Below are positions 7,588 to 14,902 of a stretch of 64,000 bases of DNA, piece after piece. The stretch lies in the NCBI GenBank assembly GCA_017512885.1, contig JAFWEP010000004.1:117433-181432 (forward strand), given 5' to 3'. Made by a program: the position numbers and the translations under genes. Position 1 is the first letter of the stretch, and every line of letters begins with the position of its first letter. This stretch comes from Erysipelotrichaceae bacterium (lineage in GTDB: Bacteria; Bacillota_I; Bacilli_A; Erysipelotrichales; Erysipelotrichaceae). Below the pieces are notes generated by a model, which saw nothing but the letters and a program-made list of their open reading frames with translations, was not told the origin of the DNA and made no database searches.

Positions 7588-7944
7588 TCAGCGCAATTGC
7601 AATGCATGATTCTGGCTGAGCAGATAAAGACAGTACTGGTTCATGCTGATGCCTTCTCTCCGAGCACTTTCGGCCAAAGACCGATGCAGTGTCTTTGGGA
7701 TGCGCAGTTTGAACTGACCGGAATAATCAGTGACCGGCTCCGGGATATTGATGTTTTCTTCCAACGCCGCAAAGATCCATTCTTTTTTAGCGTCTTCTGC
7801 ATTTCTGATCGTTTCTTCGATATCTTCTCCTGTTGTCAGACAGCCGGGAAGTTCCGGATAAGACGCCATGTAACCGCCCTCGTAGGGGTCCGGCACCAAT
7901 TCCAGACGATAGGGAAGATGAAGGTAATAATCAAGGTCTTTCAT
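7588..7944 (-). CDS. hicB: HicB family antitoxin
   Basis: This is a 118-residue protein. The N-terminal RNase-H-like fold shows YRLELVPDPYEGGYMASYPELPGC, followed by a C-terminal ribbon-helix-helix (FKLRIPKTLHRSLAESARREG, ISMNQYCLYLLSQ). It should neutralise HicA and repress the shared promoter. Its ATG overlaps the stop codon that the restored hicA frame would use, as in canonical hicAB operons. GGAGGAGG precedes the start. The antitoxin is intact although the toxin frame is broken. Confidence 0.88.
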   Translation of the reverse strand: MKDLDYYLHLPYRLELVPDPYEGGYMASYPELPGCLTTGEDIEETIRNAEDAKKEWIFAALEENINIPEPVTDYSGQFKLRIPKTLHRSLAESARREGISMNQYCLYLLSQNHALQLR

Positions 7945-8182
7945 TCTTTTTCCTCCTCCAGGATGATCTTTGCCACCGCTTCAACATATATCTTTTTCAC
8001 CGGAGATCTTTTTGGAATGGTAATAGGTTTTTTCCTGTTTTTCGAAATGTACAGTGGCTGCTGCCACTTTCGGGCATACGCATCTGGTATCCGTAAGATT
8101 TCAGAATCGTACATAATTCGTCAAAACGCAGATCGTTCGAAAGCGAGAGGATCTTCTCCAGCAATTTATCCCACTTGGACAA
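7941..8182 (-). pseudogene. hicA: HicA toxin, reading frame shifted
   Basis: The first frame gives 61 residues: normal HicA up to GSSHCTFRKTGKN, with the catalytic His in GSSH, then an out-of-frame tail. The correct continuation (PITIPKRSPVKKIYVEAV...) is in the -1 frame and ends at TGA 7941-7943, overlapping hicB. The switch point is the A run at 8028-8033 (plus-strand T run), where the codons read GGA AAA AAC, exactly an A_AAA_AAC slippery heptamer. It could be a one-base loss, a homopolymer sequencing error, or -1 programmed frameshifting. The TTG start at 8182 is 8 nt from GGAGGTG. Confidence 0.75.
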
Positions 8183-8196
8183 TGAATTTCACCTCC

Positions 8197-8225
8197 ATCA
8201 TATATGGTGTCATATATGGTGTCAA
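8197..8225 (-). promoter_or_regulatory. hicAB promoter with tandem operator repeat
   Basis: On the minus strand, TTGACA (8220-8225) and TATGAT (8197-8202) are separated by exactly 17 nt. A 12-bp direct repeat, CATATATGGTGT on the plus strand (8199-8210 and 8211-8222), covers the spacer and part of both boxes. That is where the HicB ribbon-helix-helix domain would be expected to bind. Confidence 0.75.
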
Positions 8226-8356
8226 TACTGATTCTTTTCTGCTCTCTGTGAATGCGCGGTGAGAAGGGACCCGCCTTACGAAAGCGAATAATGTGATTTT
8301 CTTTTTCGTTCTGTTCATACTATATTCTTTCCGACGATCCCTCAAATTCCTACCCC

Positions 8357-8386
8357 AAAAAGAAAAAAGGCAGCATTTCTGCTGCC
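8357..8386 (-). terminator. Terminator of the oxygen-stress operon
   Basis: On the minus strand GGCAGCA-GAAA-TGCTGCC (8386-8369) is followed by TTTTTTCTTTTT. It lies just after the rubredoxin-fusion gene. Confidence 0.85.
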
Positions 8387-8392
8387 TGTAGC

Positions 8393-9331
8393 TTATGCCG
8401 GGTTGAACTTGTCTTTGCCCTGCCTGCAGCGGGGACATTTCCAGTCTTCCGGAAGATCCTCGAAGGGGATATCGTCGTGTTCCGCCGGATCATAGACATA
8501 ACCGCAGATGCTGCAAACATACTTGCCGGTCTTCGTCTTGCAGGTCACTTCTCCGACCGGGATGGTCTCCGGCGGATCAGAGAGATCGATGACTTTCTTA
8601 TTCTCCAGGTTCTCATAGCCTAAAGGCGTATGGGTGGAGAGGTAGACGGTCGGATGGTGGGTGATGAAATCACGGACCCGGTCCATCGTCTCCCGGGCTG
8701 CCGGCAGATCTTCAAAGACCACCGAGAGCTTGTTGGCGTAGAGCGCTTCATCGGTATAGGTGATATCTCCGTGCAGCATGTAAAACAGTCCGTCATCCTC
8801 GACGATCACGATACTGTTGCCCTTGGTATGTCCTTTGGCCTTGATGTAGGTGATGCCTTCGGCGATCTTCTGGGATTCCGGGAAATTATAGTAGGGACCG
8901 TCGGTAAAGTATACCGGAACGATATTTCCGATGCCCTGCAGTTCCTCTGCCTCCAGTTCCTCCGCATTCACATAGATCTTCGCATTCGGGAAAGAACGCA
9001 GTTCTCCGGAATGGTCGCTGTGCTTGTGAGTCAGCAGGATCCTGCTGACCTGTTCCGGTTCATAGCCCAGAGCTCGGAAAGCTTCCATGTAGCTGCAGAT
9101 GTCTCTGCCGGTATAGATCAGGGTATCCTCGTTCGGTACTTCTTCCGGGGTGCCGGCCGGTAAGCCGGTATCGACCAGGATGACTTCCTTTCCGGTATCG
9201 ATCAGGAAGTTCTGCAGACCGGAACGGTAGCGTACCTGGGGATCGAAGTTCTGCGGTCCTTCCTCTCCGCCGAAAGCGAAGGGCTGGGACGCGAAGCCGT
9301 CTTTACGGAACCTGATGGCTTTGATGATCAT
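8393..9331 (-). CDS. MBL-fold metallohydrolase fused to a C-terminal rubredoxin domain
   Basis: This is a 312-residue protein. Residues 1-250 are a metallo-beta-lactamase fold with the metal motif HKHSDH (102-107), later H in LHGD and STHTP. The final 50 residues are a rubredoxin with two iron knuckles, [10 protein letters not shown] and CPRC. There is no flavodoxin domain, so it is not a standard FprA/ROO, and its MBL part resembles AHL-lactonase/glyoxalase-type hydrolases more than diiron oxygen reductases. It is the last gene of an operon with a PNPOx-like protein, a flavodoxin-like protein and glutathione peroxidase, so a redox role is likely. The reaction is not known. Confidence 0.8.
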   Translation of the reverse strand: MIIKAIRFRKDGFASQPFAFGGEEGPQNFDPQVRYRSGLQNFLIDTGKEVILVDTGLPAGTPEEVPNEDTLIYTGRDICSYMEAFRALGYEPEQVSRILLTHKHSDHSGELRSFPNAKIYVNAEELEAEELQGIGNIVPVYFTDGPYYNFPESQKIAEGITYIKAKGHTKGNSIVIVEDDGLFYMLHGDITYTDEALYANKLSVVFEDLPAARETMDRVRDFITHHPTVYLSTHTPLGYENLENKKVIDLSDPPETIPVGEVTCKTKTGKYVCSICGYVYDPAEHDDIPFEDLPEDWKCPRCRQGKDKFNPA

Positions 9332-9340
9332 AACTGCCTC

Positions 9341-9880
9341 CTACAATAAACTCTTAACGCACTCCTCGACATCTTTCATGTCGGCGGTCGGTTCAAAACG
9401 GGCAACGACATTGCCTTCGCGGTCAACGACGAACTTGGTGAAGTTCCACTTGATGTCCGGCTTTTTATCCCATTCCGGATCTGCCTTCGCAAACATGCCC
9501 TCCAGCAGTTCCTTATAGGGATGAGGATCGAACCCCGCAAAACCCTTCTCACTCTTCAGATAGGTGTAAAGAGGAAGTTCGTTCTCTCCGTTGACATCGC
9601 TCTTCTTCATCTGCGGGAAGGTGGTGTTGTAGTGGACGGTGCAGAACTCATGGATCTCTTCATCACTGCCCGGAGCCTGTCCCCCGAACTGGTTGCAGGG
9701 GATGTCCAGGATCTCCAGACCCTGATCGTGGTAGTTCTTATAGAGTTCTTCGATCGGGGCGTACTGCGGAGTGAAACCGCAGCCTGTTGCCGTGTTGACG
9801 ATCAGGATGACCTTGCCCTGATAGTCGGAAAGCGAGAGTTCCTCTCCCTTTCCGGTCGTGACGGTGTAGTCGTAGATCAT
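9341..9880 (-). CDS. Glutathione peroxidase family thiol peroxidase
   Basis: This is a 179-residue protein. The peroxidatic Cys is in NTATGCGFTPQY (Cys34), and the Gln of CNQFGGQ and Trp of WNFTKF complete the Gpx tetrad. It is a Cys, not selenocysteine, enzyme, which in Firmicutes usually takes electrons from thioredoxin. It should reduce peroxides in the cytoplasm. It lies between the flavodoxin-like gene (13 nt) and the MBL-rubredoxin gene (9 nt), which is consistent with one oxidative-stress transcript. Confidence 0.9.
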   Translation of the reverse strand: MIYDYTVTTGKGEELSLSDYQGKVILIVNTATGCGFTPQYAPIEELYKNYHDQGLEILDIPCNQFGGQAPGSDEEIHEFCTVHYNTTFPQMKKSDVNGENELPLYTYLKSEKGFAGFDPHPYKELLEGMFAKADPEWDKKPDIKWNFTKFVVDREGNVVARFEPTADMKDVEECVKSLL

Positions 9881-9893
9881 GTCCTCTTCCTTT

Positions 9894-10280
9894 CTACAGA
9901 AACTTCTCCGCGAAGGCAGCTGCCTCCTTCAACTGAGCTTCCGAGGGCTTGCCCCGGACATAGAAGACCTCTTCCGCGGCCGGGATCCCGGCATCGCTCA
10001 GTCCCTTGCGGATCAGATCGACCGCATGTTTCGAGAGCCAGGAAGTCGAGAAGATCACGGCCTTGCCGGCATCTTCCTTCTTCAGGGTCTTCAGATAATC
10101 GCTGAGGTGCGTATCGAGGCCGTAGGCGTAGAGAGCGCCGCCGATGAAGAGGACATCGACCGGTTCATTCTCCTTCAGCGTATCGACCGATACGGCCGTT
10201 ACCCCGGCCTTGGCGGCGATCGCTTCGGCGATGGCTTTCGTATTCCCGGAACGGGAGTAATAGCGTACAGCGACGCTCAT
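9894..10280 (-). CDS. Flavodoxin-like protein
   Basis: This is a 128-residue protein. The P-loop for FMN phosphate is SRSGNTKAIAEAI (residues 9-21), then a Rossmann-like DVLFIGGALYAYG strand and loop. At this length it is a short-chain flavodoxin or flavodoxin-like reductase domain. The stop/start of the upstream PNPOx-like gene share base 10280. It may supply electrons to partners in this operon, such as the rubredoxin domain downstream; that link is inference. Confidence 0.8.
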   Translation of the reverse strand: MSVAVRYYSRSGNTKAIAEAIAAKAGVTAVSVDTLKENEPVDVLFIGGALYAYGLDTHLSDYLKTLKKEDAGKAVIFSTSWLSKHAVDLIRKGLSDAGIPAAEEVFYVRGKPSEAQLKEAAAFAEKFL

Positions 10281-10681
10281 CAGAAGGTCACTGTCTCCGG
10301 CGCTTCGGTGAAGGAAGCGAAGGTCGCTGTCGCATCCTTCATGTACAGGACCTGGGTATTGTCGTCATCGGCATTGTACATGGCCTTTAAGGAAGGCATC
10401 TTCTCCAGCATGGCCGCCTTGACTTCACGGTCATCATCATTGATCAGCTCGCAGCTGATGCGCAGCCATCTGCCGTCCTTGAAAGCACAGATCTCTGCTT
10501 TCGGATTGACAGAGAGCTGTTTGGAAACGTTCTTGACCTTGCCGGTCTGGATGTACAGTCTTCCCTTGCAGAGCAGGATCGTACCGAAGGGGCGGACATG
10601 GGGCTGATCACCTTCCACGGTCGCAAGATAGTAGGTCCCGGCTTCTTCCAGGAACTGACAGACTCTTTCAATAGCAGACAT
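10280..10681 (-). CDS. Pyridoxamine 5'-phosphate oxidase-like FMN-binding protein
   Basis: This is a 133-residue protein. The split-barrel flavin fold is indicated by YYLATVEGDQPHVRPFG (17-33), LYIQTGKVKNVSKQL and AEICAF. This size matches the NimA/PNPOx-like putative flavoprotein family rather than true PdxH. It is the first gene of a four-gene operon. AGAAAGGAG precedes the ATG. A minus-strand TACAAT at 10721-10726 is a likely -10. Confidence 0.8.
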   Translation of the reverse strand: MSAIERVCQFLEEAGTYYLATVEGDQPHVRPFGTILLCKGRLYIQTGKVKNVSKQLSVNPKAEICAFKDGRWLRISCELINDDDREVKAAMLEKMPSLKAMYNADDDNTQVLYMKDATATFASFTEAPETVTF

Positions 10682-10720
10682 AGAAACTCCTTTCTGATCC
10701 GAAGATCATTCCATATTTAC

Positions 10721-10726
10721 ATTGTA
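10721..10726 (-). promoter_or_regulatory. -10 box of the oxygen-stress operon
   Basis: TACAAT on the minus strand lies 39 nt before the ATG at 10681, in an AT-rich stretch. No clear -35 or PerR-type box was recognised. Confidence 0.35.
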
Positions 10727-10746
10727 CACTATTTATTTATCAGGGA

Positions 10747-11493
10747 TTACGATGTAGCCTGTACGGCCATCTCCCGCAGATCCAGCTTCAGATCAGCGCT
10801 GGCCAGGATGACCTTTCCGGCTCTGATGCCTGCTTCCCTGACCTGTTCGCTGCCGTAGAGGAAGGGGATCTCCCCCAGTCCGGTCCTTACCGTAAGCAGG
10901 GAGCAGCGAAAAGCTGCTTCTCCGACATGGATCTTCATCTTCCTTACTTTCAGGACTTCGCCCAAGAAGATACAGAAGCTTTCCGCTCCGCCCAGCGAAC
11001 CGCAGGCCAGGAAGTCATCAGCCAATTGCGCCTTCCCTTCCCGCTGCTTCGCGAGATCTTCGTAGTTCTCGTAGACATCAGCCCGGAACAGGATGCCGGA
11101 TACCTTCGCCCGGTATCCTTTCTTCTCACCTTCCGGCAGGAAGTGCGCAAAGACGGTCTCCCCTTCGGTGACCTTGTCGTCATAGTCGATGCGCCAGTAT
11201 TCGTTGCCTTCAGTGACGGAGAGTTTCTCGCGCAGGGAAAGCTCCACCTCCGGTGCATCCCTGACCACGATGTCCATGTCCACGATCTCACTGTTCTCAC
11301 CGCCTCGGGCGGTCACGACGCATTCGAGCACTGCTTTCTCACGGCTGTCCTTCAGTTCATAGACGGCAGCCGCATATTCCTGATCGGCGCTGAGCAGCAC
11401 CTGATCCGGTTCCTGCTGCGGCAGTTCCAGCAGAGGCCGGTAGAGTTCGTCCATGACGGACTGCGGCAGGAAGTTATTGATGCGTATCGGCAT
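10747..11493 (-). CDS. Hypothetical cytoplasmic protein linked to a PfkB kinase
   Basis: This is a 248-residue protein that I do not recognise. It has no signal peptide or membrane span and is acidic, with alternating beta-rich segments (AAAVYELKDSREKAVLECVVTARGG, then VDMDIVVRDAPEVEL). Its start lies inside the last 20 nt of the sugar-kinase gene, so the two are translationally coupled, and it may act on the kinase product or substrate. It ends shortly before the promoter region of the oxygen-stress operon. Confidence 0.6.
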   Translation of the reverse strand: MPIRINNFLPQSVMDELYRPLLELPQQEPDQVLLSADQEYAAAVYELKDSREKAVLECVVTARGGENSEIVDMDIVVRDAPEVELSLREKLSVTEGNEYWRIDYDDKVTEGETVFAHFLPEGEKKGYRAKVSGILFRADVYENYEDLAKQREGKAQLADDFLACGSLGGAESFCIFLGEVLKVRKMKIHVGEAAFRCSLLTVRTGLGEIPFLYGSEQVREAGIRAGKVILASADLKLDLREMAVQATS

Positions 11494-12412
11494 ATTTCAT
11501 CCTTTCCCGGACATAGTCCCGTGACAGTAAGGGATTGATCGTTTCTTCGCTCTCGACAGCGATCGCTGCGGCCGTGACCGCAAAGGCTGCCTTCTCTTCG
11601 AGGCTCTCCCCTTCCAGCATGCCTCTTACCCAGGCCGCGCTGAAGGCATCGCCGGCACCGGTCGTGGAAGCGACCTGCGCTTTGACAGCCGGCTGCAGGA
11701 AGGCTTTCTCCCGGTCAGCGACATAGACACCTTCGCTGCCAAGGGAGATGCAGACCTCTTTGAGACCTTTCTCCAGCAATACCTGTGCAGCTCTTTGCAG
11801 GCTCTCTTCGTCGTAGATCATCTCCCCGCTCAAGAGCTCCGCTTCGATGCGGTTGGGCTTCAGGGTATGCAGAGCCGGCAGTACGCCCTTCAGCTTCTCT
11901 GCTTTCGTCACGGAGACCGGATCGCAGAAGAGCGGAGCCTGACAGTGTTCGGCCAGCCATTCGATAGAGGATAAAGGGATATTGGTATCGAAGCCGACCA
12001 CCGCTGCTTCGTTCAGCAGGGAGAGATGCTGCTGCAGATAAGCCGGGGAGATCTCTTCGCAGAGGCGCATATCGCTGACGGCTAAAGCCATATCGCCTCC
12101 CGCGTCGTTGATGTAGAGATAGGTGGAATTGCGGAAGCCTTCCGCCTTCTTCAGCAGGGAGACATCGAGACCCAGCTCCTGCAGGTTCTCCCTGATCAGG
12201 GAGGTGTAGGAATCTTCGCCCAGGGCGCTGAGGAAACGGACTTCCGCCCCCAGCTTGCGGAGATCATGGGCGATGTTGCGGCCGACTCCGCCGAGACTGG
12301 TAAAGACGATCCCGGGATTGGAATCGTGTGCGATCAGGGAATGCGCGGACTGAGCACCGATATCGATGTTGATGCCGCCTATGATCACTGCGTACTTCAT
12401 CGTCTTCAGCAT
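11474..12412 (-). CDS. PfkB family carbohydrate kinase, pseudouridine-kinase-like
   Basis: This is a 312-residue protein. PfkB signature 1 is the GGVGRNIAHDLRKLG segment (about 42-56). Signature 2 is TTGAGDAFSAAW near 255-266, with the catalytic Asp in GAGD. The start IIGGINIDI resembles PsuK-like pseudouridine or ribonucleoside kinases, but no PsuG glycosidase is adjacent, so the substrate is open. The start at 12412 (ATG CTG AAG) is favoured over the internal ATG at 12400 because GGATTTGGG lies ahead of it. Two inverted repeats sit upstream of the start and may attenuate transcription. Confidence 0.75.
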   Translation of the reverse strand: MLKTMKYAVIIGGINIDIGAQSAHSLIAHDSNPGIVFTSLGGVGRNIAHDLRKLGAEVRFLSALGEDSYTSLIRENLQELGLDVSLLKKAEGFRNSTYLYINDAGGDMALAVSDMRLCEEISPAYLQQHLSLLNEAAVVGFDTNIPLSSIEWLAEHCQAPLFCDPVSVTKAEKLKGVLPALHTLKPNRIEAELLSGEMIYDEESLQRAAQVLLEKGLKEVCISLGSEGVYVADREKAFLQPAVKAQVASTTGAGDAFSAAWVRGMLEGESLEEKAAFAVTAAAIAVESEETINPLLSRDYVRERMKYADTHQ

Positions 12413-12434
12413 AACCCAAATCCGGATAGAAAGA

Positions 12435-12467
12435 AAGAACGCAGCCTCATGCGTTCACTGCGTTCTT
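12435..12467. terminator. Bidirectional terminator-like hairpin before the PfkB kinase gene
   Basis: AAGAACGCAG (12435-12444) pairs with CTGCGTTCTT (12458-12467). T-rich tracts follow on both strands. On the minus strand it lies between abiEii and the kinase ATG, 22 nt from the start, so it can end the AbiE transcript or act as an attenuator. Confidence 0.6.
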
Positions 12468-12499
12468 TTCTTCTGTTTATGCATTATAGAAAGGAGTCT

Positions 12500-12529
12500 A
12501 TACAGAGAGTCTGGGTCTTCTCTCTGTAT
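12500..12529. repeat. Perfect 10-bp inverted repeat upstream of the kinase
   Basis: ATACAGAGAG (12500-12509) and CTCTCTGTAT (12520-12529) enclose a 10-nt loop. It is just downstream (minus strand) of a TATAAA at about 12531-12536, so it may be an operator or leader hairpin. Confidence 0.4.
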
Positions 12530-12602
12530 CTTTATAGTACACGATACTTATCAAGGGAATTTGTCGGGAATAAGGTAAATTATGTGATGTGCTGCCGATC
12601 AT

Positions 12603-13469
12603 TTATGAAAAATGCAGGGAATTCACCGTAGACAGGAAGAATTCCGGTTTCCAGAGTTCCAAACGATAACCGGCCGGAACAAACGGCAAAACATCTTCTT
12701 TTGCGGATGCAAGATCTACGGTCCGGAATCTGTCCGTCAGCAATCGTTTTAGCAGATCCATATCCAGCCGTGTTTCTTCCGTCAGTTTTTCGGAATCTTT
12801 CAGCTTGTTCTCGAGATAAGGAAGATTGATCCCGGTCCCCTTCCCGATATAGAAAAGGTAATCGTAATAATCTCTCCCTTTCACGCGATGAGCATACTCA
12901 CGGCATAAAAGCGCATGGATCTTTCCGGAGAAGAGAGTCGGTTCATCGAAGATGCGGATCTCATAAGGCGACGGAAGCAGTCTATAGGCATATTCGGTCT
13001 TTCCGCCGGCAGGATTATCTGTATCTATTTCGAACTTGATCTTCGTTTTCCTGCCGGAGAACACTTTTCGGGCGTCTTCGCTTGCAGGGAAGAAAGAGAC
13101 CAGCAAAGTCAGCGTATCTCCTTTCAAAAAAGCACTCTGCACGTTGGTCTCTGTATTCTTATGTTTCGCTTCAATGTCCAGATCGATGCCATAAGATGTG
13201 AATTCTTTTTGAAGCGATGGAAAGAATGTTTCCAATTGAAAAGATGGTTCCCTTTCCAATAATGCGAAGTCAAGATCTTCGCTGAAACGATCCAATCCGT
13301 GAAATATCCTGAGACAGGTCCCTCCGTAAAAAGCAGCTTTATCGAAAAAGCCTCCTCGGGAAAGACCGGCCAGTGCGATCTCCTGCAGAATCTCTTTTAC
13401 GGCGTTTTCCCGGTCGGTATTGTTTTGGATCGCATACCTGTTCAGCATCATTTCGATCGCACTATTCAT
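12603..13469 (-). CDS. AbiEii/AbiGii-type nucleotidyltransferase toxin
   Basis: This is a 288-residue protein. The GG-(12)-DLD pattern of DNA polymerase beta-type nucleotidyltransferases is plain: AFYGGTCLRIFHGLDRFSED, then LDFAL. Further Lys/Asp-rich helical segments include FSGKIHALLCREYAHRVKGRDYYD. AbiEii proteins pair with AbiEi antitoxins in type IV toxin-antitoxin and phage-exclusion systems. Several homologues transfer nucleotides to tRNA or other targets. It overlaps the upstream AbiEi-like gene by 8 nt. The locus is poorer in GC than its flanks, a sign of transfer. Confidence 0.85.
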   Translation of the reverse strand: MNSAIEMMLNRYAIQNNTDRENAVKEILQEIALAGLSRGGFFDKAAFYGGTCLRIFHGLDRFSEDLDFALLEREPSFQLETFFPSLQKEFTSYGIDLDIEAKHKNTETNVQSAFLKGDTLTLLVSFFPASEDARKVFSGRKTKIKFEIDTDNPAGGKTEYAYRLLPSPYEIRIFDEPTLFSGKIHALLCREYAHRVKGRDYYDYLFYIGKGTGINLPYLENKLKDSEKLTEETRLDMDLLKRLLTDRFRTVDLASAKEDVLPFVPAGYRLELWKPEFFLSTVNSLHFS

Positions 13470-14055
13470 CGTTGTACTCCTTTCTGATCAGTCTTTCTAA
13501 AAGAGAGTGGTTCTTTTTACGATATAACGCTGCCAGCCGGCTCATCTCCCGAAAGTCACAGGAGGAGAATTCTGTTTCGTCGATCCTCTTGTCTTCAAAC
13601 AGGAGCTCTCTCAGTTCTGACACATTGTGAACAATCCGCCATTTGCACAGTGAATCACAGATCGCTTTTTCCTTCGTAGCGATCCGTACCATATGATCCC
13701 CGTTCCCCAGAAAGGTAAGTCCTTCCGAAAATGCTTCTGCCGGTATGTCCTGATATTCGTAGCGCCCGAAACAATTGATAAAGATCTTCCTTTTACCGAG
13801 ACCAAGAGACGCAGAAGAGATCACCGTGACCTTTTCCGGGATCAGACCATAATGAGAAAGAGCGAAGTCAAAACTCAGATACGAGGGTGAAAGGATCACC
13901 GGAGCCAGGAGAGCAGGCTCTGTTCCTCTGTCAGTCTCATAGATCCCCCGGGTAATACGAAAGATCTTATTGTCTCTGGCGTCTCTGCTGATCTTATCCA
14001 AAGGATTGACATATTCACGATACTTTTCTTTCAGCATCGATGTAGTAACTATCAT
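13462..14055 (-). CDS. AbiEi-like antitoxin / transcriptional regulator
   Basis: This is a 197-residue protein starting at ATG 14055, chosen because GGGAG lies 5 nt upstream. A longer start at 14103 would run through the promoter and operators. The N-terminal part (KEKYREYVNPLDKISRDARD, FRITRGIYE) is the wHTH typical of AbiEi. The rest (SYLSFDFALSHYGLIPE and MVRIATKEKAICDSL) is the AbiEi_4/C-terminal antitoxin region. It should repress its own operon and counter the AbiEii toxin. Two palindromes overlap the promoter, as expected for AbiEi. Confidence 0.82.
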   Translation of the reverse strand: MIVTTSMLKEKYREYVNPLDKISRDARDNKIFRITRGIYETDRGTEPALLAPVILSPSYLSFDFALSHYGLIPEKVTVISSASLGLGKRKIFINCFGRYEYQDIPAEAFSEGLTFLGNGDHMVRIATKEKAICDSLCKWRIVHNVSELRELLFEDKRIDETEFSSCDFREMSRLAALYRKKNHSLLERLIRKEYNDE

Positions 14056-14068
14056 ATTTTCTCCCTTT

Positions 14069-14103
14069 AATCCAATTTTATTGGATTTACTGGAGTAAAT
14101 CAA
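14069..14103 (-). promoter_or_regulatory. abiE promoter with two palindromic operators
   Basis: On the minus strand TTGATT (14098-14103) and TAAAAT (14075-14080) are 17 nt apart. AATCCAAT-TTT-ATTGGATT (14069-14087) covers the -10. ATTTACT-GG-AGTAAAT (14085-14100) fills the spacer. Two adjacent palindromes match the way AbiEi is known to bind cooperatively. Confidence 0.75.
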
Positions 14104-14209
14104 TGTTTTTATCGTGAAGCGCTTCCTTCTCTTCAGTCGATCGGGAGGATCCTTTGGGAATAAGCGGGATCATGTGATCTCAGAGGATAAGTCTGCTGCG
14201 CAGTGTATC

Positions 14210-14872
14210 TTACTTTATCCGAAAGTGTCCGATGATCTCCCTGTCCAAGAGGATATCTTCCTCGTAGGACCATTGAAAGGAGCTGTAATGATGTAAGACA
14301 TAGGGGATGCCCTGTGCATTCCGGCGTTCGCTGACGATCCCGATATGACCGGGAAAGATCACGATATCCCCGCCCTGCCATTCTTCGATATCCAGGGGAT
14401 CCTCGCTCAGTTCCTCGGCGGTATGACGGAAATAGACCAGCAGGTTCCGGACCCGGCGGAAATCGATGTTCCTGTCCCGCTGCGGGACATCATAATCGGA
14501 AGGATGAGAACGGATATCCTCATCCACCAGTTGCGAGAGATCATAGCCGGCGCCCAGCAGCCCGAAAGCCACGACATCCGTACAGACCCCGAAACCGTCA
14601 TCCGGATAGCCGCTCTCATAGTAGGCGCTTCGATAGTGCGGCCTTGTTTTCAGATATTCCAGGGCGCTCTGCAGCAGATCGCTCTGATCATCGATCCCGT
14701 CGCCGTCCTGATCGTTCTGACTGTGACAGACCTCTATACTGCCGGCGTAACAGTCTGCCTTCCGGCGCAGATCGGAAAAGGGCAGATGCCCCAGCGCGAT
14801 CCCGCCGACGCAGAGACCTATCACCACCAGGAACGACAGTACGGTCACGAACACTTTCTTCATCTTCCTCAT
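14210..14872 (-). CDS. Membrane-anchored DUF1287 (NlpC-like) protein
   Basis: This protein has about 220 residues, counted from ATG 14872 (ATG 14863 is an alternative). A single N-terminal membrane segment (VFVTVLSFLVVIGLCVGGIAL) is followed by NDQDGDGIDDQSDLL, a calcium-loop-like acidic stretch, and then the DUF1287 core. CTDVVAFGLLGAGYDL carries the likely catalytic Cys. PGHIGIVS and YVLHHYSS carry the His residues. DUF1287 is related to NlpC/YiiX cysteine peptidases or amidases, so a cell-wall or peptide substrate outside the membrane is likely. It is divergent from the alpha/beta hydrolase, with only 30 bp between the two starts. Confidence 0.78.
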   Translation of the reverse strand: MRKMKKVFVTVLSFLVVIGLCVGGIALGHLPFSDLRRKADCYAGSIEVCHSQNDQDGDGIDDQSDLLQSALEYLKTRPHYRSAYYESGYPDDGFGVCTDVVAFGLLGAGYDLSQLVDEDIRSHPSDYDVPQRDRNIDFRRVRNLLVYFRHTAEELSEDPLDIEEWQGGDIVIFPGHIGIVSERRNAQGIPYVLHHYSSFQWSYEEDILLDREIIGHFRIK

Positions 14873-14902
14873 TATCTCAGAATCTCTGTTAAGATATAAG
14901 AG

